Below are positions 17,293 through 29,796 of a DNA stretch of 61,034 nucleotides, piece after piece. Made by a program: the position numbers and the translations under genes. The DNA is taken from NCBI GenBank assembly GCA_937944105.1, contig CALDZP010000036.1, positions 1 through 61,034 of the forward strand. Direction: 5' to 3'. The notes below the pieces were generated by a model. The model had not been told where the DNA came from, did no database searches, and saw nothing but the letters and a program-made list of their open reading frames with translations. The DNA comes from an uncultured Ignavibacteria bacterium. GTDB taxonomy: Bacteria; Bacteroidota; Ignavibacteria; Ch128b. The number at the start of each line of letters is the position of its first letter. Within the stretch, counting starts at the first letter, position 1.

Positions 17293-18948
17293 ATGGAAAA
17301 GAAAAATTTTATCGAAAAAAAATTAAATTGGAAAAAGGACGCTGAATCGCAACCAACAATTCCATTAACATTTAATTCAATAAGCGGAAATAAAGTTGAA
17401 ATTTTATATACTCCTGATGATCTTGGAGATTTTGATTATGAAAGAGATCTAGGTTTTCCGGGTGAATTTCCCTTCACCCGTGGAATTCATAAAAATATGT
17501 ATCGTGGCAAATTATGGACAATGAGGCAATTTGCTGGATTTGGAACTCCGGAAGATACAAACAAAAGATTTAAGTATTTACTTGAGCATGGTCAAACTGG
17601 ACTTTCGGTTGCATTTGACCTGCCAACATTAATGGGTTGGGATGCAGATGCTCCCATGTCTGAAGGGGAAGTCGGTATTTGTGGCGTATCTGTCTCTTCA
17701 CTAATTGATATGGAAAAACTTTTTGATGGAATTCCACTTGAGGAAGTTTCTACCTCTATGACTATTAATTCTCCTGCTGCAATGATCTTTGCTTTTTATC
17801 TTGCTGTGGCTGAAAAACAAGGTGTGGATTTCAAAAAATTAAGAGGAACATTGCAAAATGATATTTTGAAAGAATATATTGCTCAAAAAGAATATATCTT
17901 TCCTCCACGACCGTCGATGAAAATAATTACCGATATGATTGAGTACTGTGTAAATGAAGTCCCTCAATGGAATCCAGTTTCAATAAGTGGGTATCATATA
18001 AGAGAAGCAGGTTCAACAGCTGCTCAAGAGCTGGCTTTTACTCTTGCTGATGGTTTTGCATACATTGAAGCTTGTATTGAAAGAGGAATGGATGTAGACT
18101 CCTTTGCTCCAAGACTTTCGTTTTTCTTTAACTCTCATTTAGATTTCTTTGAAGAAATCGCCAAGTTTAGAGCTGCTCGAAGAATTTATGCACGAAGGAT
18201 GAAAGAGGTTTATAAAGCAAAAAATCCAAGAAGCTGGTGGTTAAGATTCCATACACAAACAGCAGGATGTTCACTCACGGCACAACAACCAGAAAATAAT
18301 ATTATTAGAACTGCATTTGAAGCTCTTGCAGCTGTTCTTGGCGGAACTCAATCGTTGCATACCAATTCAATGGATGAAACTCTGGCACTTCCAAGTGAAA
18401 AAGCAGTTAAAATTGCATTAAGAACTCAACAAATTATTGCATATGAAACTGGTGTAATTAATACTATTGACCCACTTGGTGGTAGTTATTATATCGAGGC
18501 TCTTACAAATCGACTTGAAGCTGAAGCAAATGAATATTTTAGAAAGATTGATGAATTAGGTGGTGTGATTCCGGCAATTGAAATGGGATTTTTCCAGAAA
18601 GAAATTGCTGATGCTGCTTATCGTTACCAGAGAGAGATTGAAGAAAAACAAAGAATTATTGTTGGTATAAACGAGTTTATTGAAAAAGAAGAAAAGCTTG
18701 AAATCCCAATTCTTTATATTCCACCAGAGGTAGAAATTAAACAGAAAGAAGCTCTTGCTAAATTACGACAGGAGCGAAACAATGAAATGGTAAAGGAAAA
18801 ACTAAAGTCACTGCATCAGGCAGCGATTGATGAGAAAAATTTGATGCCTTATGTTTTAGATTGTGCAAGAAATTATGTAACACTTGGTGAGATGGTAGAC
18901 GAACTAAAGAAAGTTTATGGAGTTTATGAGGAAAGCATTGTATTTTGA
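17293..18948 (+). CDS. Coenzyme B12-dependent acyl-CoA mutase large subunit, isobutyryl-CoA mutase-like
   Basis: 551 residues covering the TIM-barrel catalytic half of the methylmalonyl-CoA mutase family, with no C-terminal B12-binding domain (no DxHxxG motif). It therefore needs a separate small cobalamin subunit, not found in this window. Family blocks are [14 protein letters not shown] (77-90), [10 protein letters not shown] (103-112) and [12 protein letters not shown]-type (about 225-236). Two positions decide substrate: methylmalonyl-CoA mutases have Tyr89 and Arg207, isobutyryl-CoA mutases Phe80 and Gln198. Here they are Phe80 and Gln198 (in [10 protein letters not shown]), so the carboxylate-binding arginine is missing. 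I favour interconversion of isobutyryl- and butyryl-CoA. Generic annotation would call it methylmalonyl-CoA mutase. It follows mutL by 14 bases. Confidence 0.85.
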   Translation: MEKKNFIEKKLNWKKDAESQPTIPLTFNSISGNKVEILYTPDDLGDFDYERDLGFPGEFPFTRGIHKNMYRGKLWTMRQFAGFGTPEDTNKRFKYLLEHGQTGLSVAFDLPTLMGWDADAPMSEGEVGICGVSVSSLIDMEKLFDGIPLEEVSTSMTINSPAAMIFAFYLAVAEKQGVDFKKLRGTLQNDILKEYIAQKEYIFPPRPSMKIITDMIEYCVNEVPQWNPVSISGYHIREAGSTAAQELAFTLADGFAYIEACIERGMDVDSFAPRLSFFFNSHLDFFEEIAKFRAARRIYARRMKEVYKAKNPRSWWLRFHTQTAGCSLTAQQPENNIIRTAFEALAAVLGGTQSLHTNSMDETLALPSEKAVKIALRTQQIIAYETGVINTIDPLGGSYYIEALTNRLEAEANEYFRKIDELGGVIPAIEMGFFQKEIADAAYRYQREIEEKQRIIVGINEFIEKEEKLEIPILYIPPEVEIKQKEALAKLRQERNNEMVKEKLKSLHQAAIDEKNLMPYVLDCARNYVTLGEMVDELKKVYGVYEESIVF

Positions 18949-19858
18949 ATTAAAGGCTATTCCCCATTTAATTCGTGTAAAGCAATGGATTAAAAATTTC
19001 TTTCTTTTTGCACCTCTAATCTTTTCACATCACTTATTCGATTTCAATTACTTTTTTATAACATTTAAGGCTTTTGTTTCTTTTTGTTTGATTTCGAGTG
19101 TTGTTTATATAATTAACGATATTGCTGATCTTGAGCAGGATAAAAATCATCCTGTAAAAAAATTACGACCACTACCTTCTGAGAAAATTTCAATACCAAT
19201 AGCTATCCTGGTTTCATTTGTACTATTCATTTTAATGATTGGAATATCACTTAACTTAAACTCTAAATTCAAATTAGCAATTGCTACATATTTTATCATT
19301 AATATTGTTTATAGCTTTAAGTTAAAGCAAATTGTTTTACTCGATATTTTTTTGATTGCTTTTGGTTTTATGATAAGAATAATAGCAGGAGGATGGGTAA
19401 TTAATGTGTATATTTCAAGCTGGTTAATTTTAACTACATTATTTCTTTCTCTTTTTCTTGCTCTAACAAAACGGAGAAGTGAATTAACTATTTTAGAAAA
19501 TAATTCAAATACAAGAAAAGTTTTAAGTGATTATTCGATTTCATTTGCGGATCAATTGGCAACTATTGCTGCAGCTGGTACGGTTATATCATATGCATTG
19601 TATACTGTTTCAGAAAGAACCAGAGAAATTTTCAAAACTGAAAATTTAATATTTACCACTCCATTTGTTGTTTATGGAATTTTTAGATATTTATATTTGG
19701 TTCATAAAAAAAATCTTGGAGAAAATCCAACTCAGATAATTACAACAGACGTTCCAATGATCGTAAATATTTTGCTCTGGGTTTTCTCTTCAGTTGCGAT
19801 TATTTATAAACAAAAATTAGATGCTTCTATATGGGATTTTCTGGGAAAGTTATTTTAA
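18917..19858 (+). CDS. UbiA-family prenyltransferase (decaprenyl-phosphate phosphoribosyltransferase-like)
   Basis: A 313-residue polytopic membrane protein of the UbiA superfamily. The first aspartate-rich motif is [20 protein letters not shown] (67-86), and the N-terminal [17 protein letters not shown] matches the branch that transfers phosphoribose from PRPP to polyprenyl phosphate, as in arabinogalactan precursor synthesis. A second charged loop lies at ALTKRRSEL (about 189-197). The oxidoreductase and reductase partners of that pathway are not next to it. The start overlaps the mutase gene by 32 bases; a second in-frame ATG at 18926 is possible. The product would sit in the inner membrane. 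The exact acceptor and donor are inferred from the branch only. Confidence 0.8.
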   Translation: MEFMRKALYFELKAIPHLIRVKQWIKNFFLFAPLIFSHHLFDFNYFFITFKAFVSFCLISSVVYIINDIADLEQDKNHPVKKLRPLPSEKISIPIAILVSFVLFILMIGISLNLNSKFKLAIATYFIINIVYSFKLKQIVLLDIFLIAFGFMIRIIAGGWVINVYISSWLILTTLFLSLFLALTKRRSELTILENNSNTRKVLSDYSISFADQLATIAAAGTVISYALYTVSERTREIFKTENLIFTTPFVVYGIFRYLYLVHKKNLGENPTQIITTDVPMIVNILLWVFSSVAIIYKQKLDASIWDFLGKLF

Positions 19859-20301
19859 TAATTTTAATTTCATTGGTCTTTTCCTGTAAATCTATTTCGA
19901 CAATGGAAAAGAACCCTTTTGAATTACAAGTTAATAGTTTAGAACTCTGGTTAGATTTAATGCCGAAAATTGAGTCTTATTCTCGTTTACATTTAGAAAT
20001 TGATTTTAAACTTTTCAATCTTACAAAAGAAAAAATTGAAATTGACTCAATAAATTTTGAAGTGAATATGGACAGTAAATACATTTATAATTTTTACAGC
20101 TCAAGTAATGAATATCGAATGTTATTACCTGAGAGATTTGAGAATTATTTTATTAAATCTTCAATTCGTAATCCCTTTAGTTCAAGTATTAACAATAATC
20201 ATTCTGCAAAGATTTCTGCAAATGTGTACTTTAAAATTAAAGGAAAAAGTTTTAGTAAAAATATTTTAATTGGTCAAAAAGAAATTCAAGTGGTTTATTG
20301 A
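19831..20301 (+). CDS. Putative lipoprotein, unknown function
   Basis: 156 residues. The N-terminus is a hydrophobic signal peptide ending in a lipobox, LVFSCKS, with Cys19 as the lipidated residue ([15 protein letters not shown]). The mature part alternates short polar strands, for example HLEIDFKLFNLTKEKIEIDSI and ISANVYFKIKGKS, reminiscent of a water-stress/LEA14-type beta sandwich, but no motif is decisive. It overlaps the UbiA gene by 28 bases and ends three bases before the CorC-like gene, so it is part of the same transcript. Likely periplasmic or outer-membrane anchored. Confidence 0.6.
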   Translation: MGFSGKVILIILISLVFSCKSISTMEKNPFELQVNSLELWLDLMPKIESYSRLHLEIDFKLFNLTKEKIEIDSINFEVNMDSKYIYNFYSSSNEYRMLLPERFENYFIKSSIRNPFSSSINNNHSAKISANVYFKIKGKSFSKNILIGQKEIQVVY

Positions 20302-20304
20302 AAT

Positions 20305-22986
<2,682 letters not shown>

Positions 22987-23007
22987 TTGAGACTAAAAAT
23001 TAAATTT

Positions 23008-23036
23008 AGCCGGGAATCATTTCTCGGCTTTTTTAT
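23008..23036 (+). terminator. Rho-independent terminator after yajC
   Basis: AGCCGGGA (23008-23015) pairs with TCTCGGCT (23022-23029), eight pairs including one G-U, around a six-base loop, followed directly by a run of T. It ends the tgt-yajC transcript. Confidence 0.85.
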
Positions 23037-23099
23037 TTTAAATGAGAATTAATCTAATTATTGCTAAAGAATTAATCTTTTATAAATTATTTCATTAAT

Positions 23100-23522
23100 A
23101 TGGCTTATAAATTTTTAGAACACACTGCTGACATAGGAATTGAAGTAGAAGCTCAAAATTTAAAGGATGCTTTTATTGAAGCAATATACGGTCTTCTTGA
23201 GCTGATATTTAATAAATCCTTTAAAGAGATGGATACAAAAAAACAAAATGAAATTATTGAAATTAGTTCTTCAGACCTCCATAGTTTACTGGTTGATACA
23301 TTAAATGAGATTTTATTTCTCATAGATTCCCGTAAAATAATCCCATTGAAACCTGAAATATTTGAAATGAGTAATATTTCATTGAAATTAAGATATAAAA
23401 AATTTGAATTTGATTTTGCAAATTTTCCAATGCATATTTATGTGAAAGCAGTTACTTATCATCAACTCGAAATAGCTCAAAAAGAAAATCTGGTATTAAT
23501 TAGATTTTTTCTTGACATATGA
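23100..23522 (+). CDS. Archease, RtcB cofactor
   Basis: 140 residues. The N-terminal FLEHTADIGIEVEA (about 5-18) is the archease hallmark, with the metal-binding aspartate; the C-terminal part has VKAVTYHQLEI followed by the short LVLIRFFLDI strand ending in the conserved aspartate. Archease speeds guanylylation of the RNA ligase RtcB and allows multiple turnover. It overlaps rtcB by four bases (ATGA), which fixes the functional pairing. It has little upstream leader and starts a new transcript after the yajC terminator. Confidence 0.93.
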   Translation: MAYKFLEHTADIGIEVEAQNLKDAFIEAIYGLLELIFNKSFKEMDTKKQNEIIEISSSDLHSLLVDTLNEILFLIDSRKIIPLKPEIFEMSNISLKLRYKKFEFDFANFPMHIYVKAVTYHQLEIAQKENLVLIRFFLDI

Positions 23523-24946
23523 TAATAGAAAAAATTACTGATTATAAATATCGAATTCCAAGATCAAATTTTCCCTTCATGAGGGTAGATGGAATTATTT
23601 ACGCTGACGAAACTTTACTTGAGGCAATAAAAAATGATAAAACTATTGAGCAAATAGCAAACACTGCATCACTACCAGGTATTGTAGGTTATTCACTTGG
23701 AATGCCTGATGCACATCAAGGTTATGGATTCGCTATTGGTGGTGTTGCAGCAGTTGATTTAAAAGAAGGGGTTGTTTCTCCTGGTGGAATTGGTTATGAT
23801 ATAAATTGTGGTGTTCGTCTGCTGGCAACTGATCTTGAATATGATGATGTCAAAACAAAAATTGAAGAGCTTGTGAAACAACTATTTCATGAAATTCCAT
23901 CAGGAACTGGCAAGAGTGGTAATCTAAAATTAAGTTTTTCTGAACTTGATGAAGTGATGAAAATTGGTATCGAATGGTCAATTAAAAATAAATTTGCTCG
24001 ACCTGAAGATAGGGATTTTATTGAAGAGAATGGTAGATTACCAGATGCAAATCCTGATATGGTTTCAAACAAAGCAAAAGAGCGTGGAAGGGATCAACTT
24101 GGAACACTGGGTTCGGGTAATCATTTCGCAGAAGTACAGATTGTTCAAGAAATTTTTGATGAACAAACTGCTAAAAGTTTTGGATTATATAAAAATCAAA
24201 TTGTTGTTTTAATTCATACTGGTTCTCGTGGTCTTGGTCATCAGGTTTGTACGGATTATTTGAAGGAAATGGATAATGCAATGAAAAATTATGGAATTAA
24301 AGTCCCCGATCGAGAGCTGGCTTGTGTTCCTATTGATTCAAAAGAAGGAAAAAGATATTTACAGGCGATGGCAGCCGCTGCAAATTTTGCATTTAATAAT
24401 CGTCAACTTATTACATTTAATGTTAGAAATGTTTTCAAGAAATTATTTAAAACTGATAAGGTAAAGATTGTTTATGATGTTTGTCATAATATTGCTAAAG
24501 TTGAAGAACATATAATAAACGGTAAAAAACTTAAAGTTCTTGTACATAGAAAAGGTGCAACGAGAGCGTTTCCAAAAGGTCATAAATCTTTACCAGAAGT
24601 TTATAGACAAACAGGTCAACCAGTTATAATTCCAGGGAGTATGGGAACGTATTCGTATGTTCTGGTAGGTACTGAAAAGGCGATGGAAGAGACTTTTGGT
24701 TCAACCTGTCATGGAGCTGGTAGAACTCTTTCAAGACATAAGGCAAAGAAAATGATGTCGGCTGATGAAGCAGTCAGTAAATTACGTGAAAAAGGTGTCT
24801 TTATTCAAGCCACTACAAAATCTGGAATCACTGAGGAAATTCCCGAAGCATATAAAAATGTCTCTCAAGTAGTTGAAGTTGTTCATCAAGCAGGAATTTC
24901 AACTAAGGTTGCAAAATTAAAACCAATTGGTGTAATTAAAGGTTGA
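23519..24946 (+). CDS. rtcB: RNA-splicing ligase RtcB
   Basis: 475 residues, normal length. RtcB joins 2',3'-cyclic phosphate (or 3'-phosphate) and 5'-hydroxyl RNA ends using GTP and manganese. Blocks seen: GMPDAHQGYGFAIGG (manganese-binding aspartate and histidine), GGIGYDINCGVRLL, NHFAEVQ, HTGSRGLGHQVC, HRKGATRAFPKG, PGSMGTYSYVL and CHGAGRTLSRHKAK; the histidine of the last block is the guanylylated residue in characterised enzymes. In bacteria it acts in RNA repair, for example of tRNA or rRNA cut by nucleases. The upstream archease supports an active system. Confidence 0.96.
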   Translation: MIIEKITDYKYRIPRSNFPFMRVDGIIYADETLLEAIKNDKTIEQIANTASLPGIVGYSLGMPDAHQGYGFAIGGVAAVDLKEGVVSPGGIGYDINCGVRLLATDLEYDDVKTKIEELVKQLFHEIPSGTGKSGNLKLSFSELDEVMKIGIEWSIKNKFARPEDRDFIEENGRLPDANPDMVSNKAKERGRDQLGTLGSGNHFAEVQIVQEIFDEQTAKSFGLYKNQIVVLIHTGSRGLGHQVCTDYLKEMDNAMKNYGIKVPDRELACVPIDSKEGKRYLQAMAAAANFAFNNRQLITFNVRNVFKKLFKTDKVKIVYDVCHNIAKVEEHIINGKKLKVLVHRKGATRAFPKGHKSLPEVYRQTGQPVIIPGSMGTYSYVLVGTEKAMEETFGSTCHGAGRTLSRHKAKKMMSADEAVSKLREKGVFIQATTKSGITEEIPEAYKNVSQVVEVVHQAGISTKVAKLKPIGVIKG

Positions 24947-24949
24947 AAA

Positions 24950-26278
24950 ATGAAATTAATAAAATTTATTTTTTTGTTTATCTTCCTTCAAATAATTTTT
25001 ATTCAAGCAGAAGAGAATAAAAGAGTTTATGTTATTGATATTAGTGGTGATATTGATTTGGGTTTAGCTCCTTATGTTCAAAGAGTTTTTAAAGAAGCAG
25101 AGAATAACAATGTAAGTGCGATTATTCTTAAAGTTAATACTTTTGGTGGAAGGGTTGATGCTGCCACACAAATTCGTGATGCAATAATTAATACAAAAAT
25201 TTTGACAATAGCTTTTGTGAATAAAAGAGCTATTTCGGCAGGAGCGTTGATTACGATTTCTGCAAAAAAAATTGTGATGTCCTCTGGATCAACAATTGGT
25301 GCATCTACGGTGGTTGACCAATCTGGTACAAAAGCATCGGAAAAATACCAATCTTATATGCGTTCAGAGATGAGATCGACAGCTGAGAAAAATGGGAGGA
25401 GACCTGATATTGCAGAAGCTATGGTAGATGAAAAAATAGTCATCAAAGATTTTCCTGAATTAGATGATTCCACAAAACTTCTCACTCTTACAACTGAAGA
25501 AGCTATAAAGGTTGGTTATTGTGATTTTGTTGCAAATGATATTTCCGAAATCCTTGAACATTTTGATTTGAAAAATGCAAAACTAATTTATAGTGAAACA
25601 AACTGGGCTGAAAATCTGGTGAGATTTTTAAGTAATCCTATCATAAGCGGAATTTTAATTATGCTTGGAATTATTGGTTTGTTAACTGAAATTAAAACTC
25701 CAGGTTGGGGTGTTGCTGGAACAATTGGATTAATTTCCCTTGCATTATTTTTTGGTACTGGTTACATTCTTCAACTCGCAAATGTTTGGGAAATTTTAGT
25801 TTTCTTAATTGGACTTGGTTTACTTTTAGTTGAGATATTCCTTGTTCCAGGATTTGGGTTTGTTGGTATTCTTGGTATAATATTAATGATTGGTTCTATA
25901 TTTTTTAGTTTGATTGGAGATTTTCCTGTTGTATCAGAAAACGAAATTTCAAATGCCTTAATTCAGCTTGCAGCTTCGCTAATTGCTTCTATTGTATTTT
26001 TATTCCTTTTGTGGAAATTTTTACCCGGAATTCCTGCATGGGGAAGATTAATTCTTTCTACTTCTGAAAATCAAAGTGAAGGTTTTATATCCAATCCAGG
26101 TTTCACTGATCTGGTTGGCAAAAGAGGGAAAGCGTTATCTCAATTGAGACCTGCCGGAATTGCTTTAATTGAAAATAAGAGATATGATGTAATTACTGAA
26201 GGTGAATTTATCTCCAGGGACGATACCGTTGAAGTTATCCAGGTAATTGGTTCGAAAATAATTGTAAAGAAAGTTTGA
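24950..26278 (+). CDS. NfeD family membrane serine protease (ClpP-class)
   Basis: 442 residues. A signal peptide precedes a ClpP-like domain (about 25-215): LKVNTFGGRVDAATQIRDAI, then the catalytic-serine loop AFVNKRAISAGALITISA, and the lysine-side segment following GSTIGAS. Four to five membrane helices follow (about 228-350), then a C-terminal NfeD OB-fold (about 375-442) ending in GEFISRDDTVEVIQVIG. This is the long NfeD form, usually cotranscribed with a stomatin/SPFH protein, its substrate; no stomatin gene is present next to it here. It starts four bases after rtcB. Confidence 0.9.
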   Translation: MKLIKFIFLFIFLQIIFIQAEENKRVYVIDISGDIDLGLAPYVQRVFKEAENNNVSAIILKVNTFGGRVDAATQIRDAIINTKILTIAFVNKRAISAGALITISAKKIVMSSGSTIGASTVVDQSGTKASEKYQSYMRSEMRSTAEKNGRRPDIAEAMVDEKIVIKDFPELDDSTKLLTLTTEEAIKVGYCDFVANDISEILEHFDLKNAKLIYSETNWAENLVRFLSNPIISGILIMLGIIGLLTEIKTPGWGVAGTIGLISLALFFGTGYILQLANVWEILVFLIGLGLLLVEIFLVPGFGFVGILGIILMIGSIFFSLIGDFPVVSENEISNALIQLAASLIASIVFLFLLWKFLPGIPAWGRLILSTSENQSEGFISNPGFTDLVGKRGKALSQLRPAGIALIENKRYDVITEGEFISRDDTVEVIQVIGSKIIVKKV

Positions 26279-26329
26279 AGGAATAAGAAACAGGCTAATT
26301 TTACTTTATCTTGTTTTTATTTTTGAGAA

Positions 26330-29300
26330 ATGAAATTCAAAATTAAACCTGGGTTAAAATTTTTCGTTTGCCTGTTTCTATTTTTTATTGACCATATAAA
26401 TGGACAAAAAATTGAAAGAGTTTTACAGGATACATTTAAATTAGAAAAATTAGCCATTAATCTGGAAAATGTTTCATATCTAATTGATTCGATTCTTTCT
26501 GTTAAAAATTTATCCGAAAATGAAATAATAACCAGCTACATTTTTGACAAAGATAGCCAGTCAATCAAATTTTTAGACGATAGCTTCTTAAATAAAGATA
26601 TTGTTATTATCTATAAAACGATACCAATTCCTCGGATAACATACCAGAAAAATATTCCACAAATTAGAAAAGATACACTCACACAAAAACGGATTACTGG
26701 TATTCAAAAAGTTCAAACAAAAAATATTGCTGATGAAATATTTGGGTCAAAAATTGAAAGAAGCGGAAGTATTTCACGGGGATTTGCCGTAGGAACCAAT
26801 AAAGATTTTACACTTAATTCAGGATTACGACTTCAACTTGCAGGTAATTTAAGTGATGACATTGAAGTTGTTGCTGTTTTGTCCGATCAAAGTTCTCCAA
26901 TTCAACCTGAAGGAAATACAAGGACACTTCAGGAAATTGATAAAGTTTTTATTGATATCAAGCATCGATTTGCTCAAGCTACATTTGGAGATTTTCAATA
27001 CACATATAAATCTGGAACTTTTGGAATAATTGATAAAAAACTCCAGGGACTGAAAACAACTGCCATGTTAGATGATAAGAATTTTGCCAATATTTCTTAT
27101 GCCACTGCACGAGGAAAATTTAAAACTCAAGAATTCAATGGAATTGATGGTGTTCAGGGTCCTTATAGATTAACTGGTGAAAATAATGAAAGGGATATTA
27201 TTGTTCTTGCTGGAACTGAAAAAGTTTTTATTAATGGCGAAGAAAAAATTCGAGGAGAAAATTATGATTATACTATTGATTATTCAACTGGAGAAATTTT
27301 CTTTACACCCAAAATGGTGATAACAAATGCATCCAGAATTAAAGTGGATTTTGAATATTCTGATCGAAAATTCGAAAGAAATTTTTTCGGTTCAATTGTT
27401 AATGCCAATTTACTCTCCAATAATTTGTCTGTTGGATTTTCATATTTCCGTGAAGGGGATAATCAAAATTTGCCTCTTGATATTTCTCTTTCAGAAGATG
27501 ATATGAAAATTCTTTCACAAAGTGGAAATGATAAATTAAAAGCCTCGAAAGACGGTGTAAAGTTTGTCGGTGTAGATTCTACTGGTAAACCTTTAGGCTC
27601 ATATAAATTGCGTGATACTTTAATAAATAACCAATTATATCGATTTTATGAGTTCAGTCCTGGATCAGATTCGGCATTTTATAATGTTTCATTCTCTTTT
27701 GTTGGTGATGGGAATGGTGATTACATTAGATTGAGTCTTGGGCGATACAAATTTGTTGGTCCAAAAAATGGGAATTATTTACCTCTTATTCTTTTGCCAA
27801 TGCCTGAAATAAAACAGGTTGGAAATTTTTATTCAAGATTTTTTCTTACCAGGAATTTTTTTGTTGAAGGAGAGATATCTTTATCTTCGTTTGATAAAAA
27901 TCGATTTTCCATAATCGATGATGAAAAAAATAAAGGAAGAGCATATTCATTTAGAGCTGGAATTGATTCAACCGAATTAAACATTTCTAATTTTTTTAGT
28001 GGGCAATTTTCAATTAACTATTTTGAAAGAAGAATTGAAGATAATTATTCTCCCATCTCAAGAATTAATGAGATTGAATACGAAAGAAATTGGAATATCA
28101 TGCAACAATTTCTGGATTTAAATGAAGTATTGAGAGAGATCCAAATGTCTTTAAATGGGCAAAGGTTTAATTCTAAATTTTCATTTGGGAGTGTAAGAAA
28201 AGGATCAAAATTTAAAAGTGATCGGTTCACTTCTCAGTTGAATACTCAGATTATTAAAGACTTGAATATGAATTACGCTTTTACATCTTTGCATACAAAA
28301 TCATTTAACTTATCTTCAAATTATCAAAAGCATTTTTTTCATTTATTTTATCCTGGAAGAAACATAACTCCATTCTTAAAATTTGAATTTGAAAACAAGC
28401 AGGATAAAAATGACAATGATACATTAATTCAATCAAGTTTTAAATTTTTAGATGGATCGATTGGAGTTAATTCTGAATTTTTAAAATATTTTGATTTGAA
28501 CACTTCATTTAATTTCAGAAAGGATTTTTTCCCTTTAAACTTTACTTTGAAATATGAGTCATTCAGCTATATGTATCAGACTGGATTGAAATTAAAAAAC
28601 TTAAAGGACTTCAATTCATCATTAGATTTTTCAATTAGACGAAAGAATTATTCCCGGGAATTTAAGGAACTTGGAAAAACAAACAATCAGTCATTAGCAA
28701 TAAAATATCTCGGGAGAGGATATTTTTTTGAAAGATTTTTGCAAATGGATGTTTATTATGAAGCATTATCACAACGATCTGCAAAACTTGAACGAATATT
28801 TATTCGAGTTCCAAAAGGTACAGGTCAATATATTTACAAAGGCGACTTAAATAATAATGGAATAGCAGATGAATATGAATTCGAGCCATCTAAATTTGAA
28901 GGTGATTTTATTCTAACAACCTATCCTACTGATGAGCTTTTTCCAGTTACAGATTTAAAGGCAAGTTTGAGAATAAAACTTGATTTCAGAAACTTTAAAT
29001 TCTTTGACCTGGTAAAGAAATATTTTCAACCTTTATCCTCTGAAACATATGTACGAGTTGAAGAAAATAGTCAGGATAAAAATGAATCTAATATCTATTT
29101 GATCAAAACTAAAACTTTTCAAAATCCACTAACTACAATTCGTGGAAATAGTTTAATTCAGCAAGACCTTAATCTTTTTGACTACAACCCCGATTTCAAT
29201 ATTCTGATTCGTGTTATCGAGAGAAAAAGTTTTTCAAAATTTAGTCTGACCGATGAAAGAAGATTTAATCAAGAAAAGCTAATTCGATTACGAATTAAAC

Positions 29301-29788
29301 CTCTGAAAGAATTTGCAAATCAAAGCGAATTAAATTTTTTGAGAAATAATTTGTTTTCTTCTAATTATTCAATTAGAAATTATTTGATAAAACAGGTTAG
29401 TTTTAATTCAAAAATATTTTACTATCCTTTTAATCATGTTGAGGCTGGATTCAAGTTTGAATTTGCTAGCGCAAAGAATTTTTATCCTGAAAAGCCAACG
29501 GAATTAAACTCAAATTCCCAGGAACTATCAATAATAATTATGTATTCTCAAAAAGGAAAAATTAATTTTTCCTTGGAGCGAACTGAATTGATAATAAACC
29601 AAAATTTAAGCTATATCCCATTTGAATTAACTCGTGGTTATGTGATTGGTAAAAATTATATATGGCGTTTAAATGCTGACTATCAATTTGAAAATAATAT
29701 TCAGGCAAATTTAATTTATAATGGTCGAGTTCAGGGGAAAAACATTCCAATCCACAATGTAACTGCAGAAGTAAGAGCATTTTTCTGA
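26330..29788 (+). CDS. Large outer-membrane or surface protein of unknown function
   Basis: 1152 residues with an N-terminal signal peptide (FFVCLFLFFIDHINGQ). The N-terminal third carries ISRGFAVGTNKDFTLNSG and then a block around 260-350 with GPYRLTGENNERDI, IVLAGTEKVFINGEEKIRG and NYDYTIDYSTGEIFFTP, a pattern I recognise from large envelope proteins of Bacteroidota and Ignavibacteria but cannot tie to a function. The remainder is rich in aromatic residues and alternating hydrophobic strands such as FLKFEFENKQD and KYESFSYMYQTGLKL, as in outer-membrane beta barrels, and ends in a strand finishing with Phe-Phe, like an outer-membrane insertion signal. A barrel with a periplasmic N-terminal part is inferred. 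It may be transcribed with the Nudix gene eight bases downstream. Confidence 0.6.
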   Translation: MKFKIKPGLKFFVCLFLFFIDHINGQKIERVLQDTFKLEKLAINLENVSYLIDSILSVKNLSENEIITSYIFDKDSQSIKFLDDSFLNKDIVIIYKTIPIPRITYQKNIPQIRKDTLTQKRITGIQKVQTKNIADEIFGSKIERSGSISRGFAVGTNKDFTLNSGLRLQLAGNLSDDIEVVAVLSDQSSPIQPEGNTRTLQEIDKVFIDIKHRFAQATFGDFQYTYKSGTFGIIDKKLQGLKTTAMLDDKNFANISYATARGKFKTQEFNGIDGVQGPYRLTGENNERDIIVLAGTEKVFINGEEKIRGENYDYTIDYSTGEIFFTPKMVITNASRIKVDFEYSDRKFERNFFGSIVNANLLSNNLSVGFSYFREGDNQNLPLDISLSEDDMKILSQSGNDKLKASKDGVKFVGVDSTGKPLGSYKLRDTLINNQLYRFYEFSPGSDSAFYNVSFSFVGDGNGDYIRLSLGRYKFVGPKNGNYLPLILLPMPEIKQVGNFYSRFFLTRNFFVEGEISLSSFDKNRFSIIDDEKNKGRAYSFRAGIDSTELNISNFFSGQFSINYFERRIEDNYSPISRINEIEYERNWNIMQQFLDLNEVLREIQMSLNGQRFNSKFSFGSVRKGSKFKSDRFTSQLNTQIIKDLNMNYAFTSLHTKSFNLSSNYQKHFFHLFYPGRNITPFLKFEFENKQDKNDNDTLIQSSFKFLDGSIGVNSEFLKYFDLNTSFNFRKDFFPLNFTLKYESFSYMYQTGLKLKNLKDFNSSLDFSIRRKNYSREFKELGKTNNQSLAIKYLGRGYFFERFLQMDVYYEALSQRSAKLERIFIRVPKGTGQYIYKGDLNNNGIADEYEFEPSKFEGDFILTTYPTDELFPVTDLKASLRIKLDFRNFKFFDLVKKYFQPLSSETYVRVEENSQDKNESNIYLIKTKTFQNPLTTIRGNSLIQQDLNLFDYNPDFNILIRVIERKSFSKFSLTDERRFNQEKLIRLRIKPLKEFANQSELNFLRNNLFSSNYSIRNYLIKQVSFNSKIFYYPFNHVEAGFKFEFASAKNFYPEKPTELNSNSQELSIIIMYSQKGKINFSLERTELIINQNLSYIPFELTRGYVIGKNYIWRLNADYQFENNIQANLIYNGRVQGKNIPIHNVTAEVRAFF

Positions 29789-29796
29789 GGTAACAT

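Noticed and set aside
17293-18948. Standard methylmalonyl-CoA mutase
   Set aside because: Phe80 and Gln198 replace the Tyr/Arg pair required for the carboxylate substrate.
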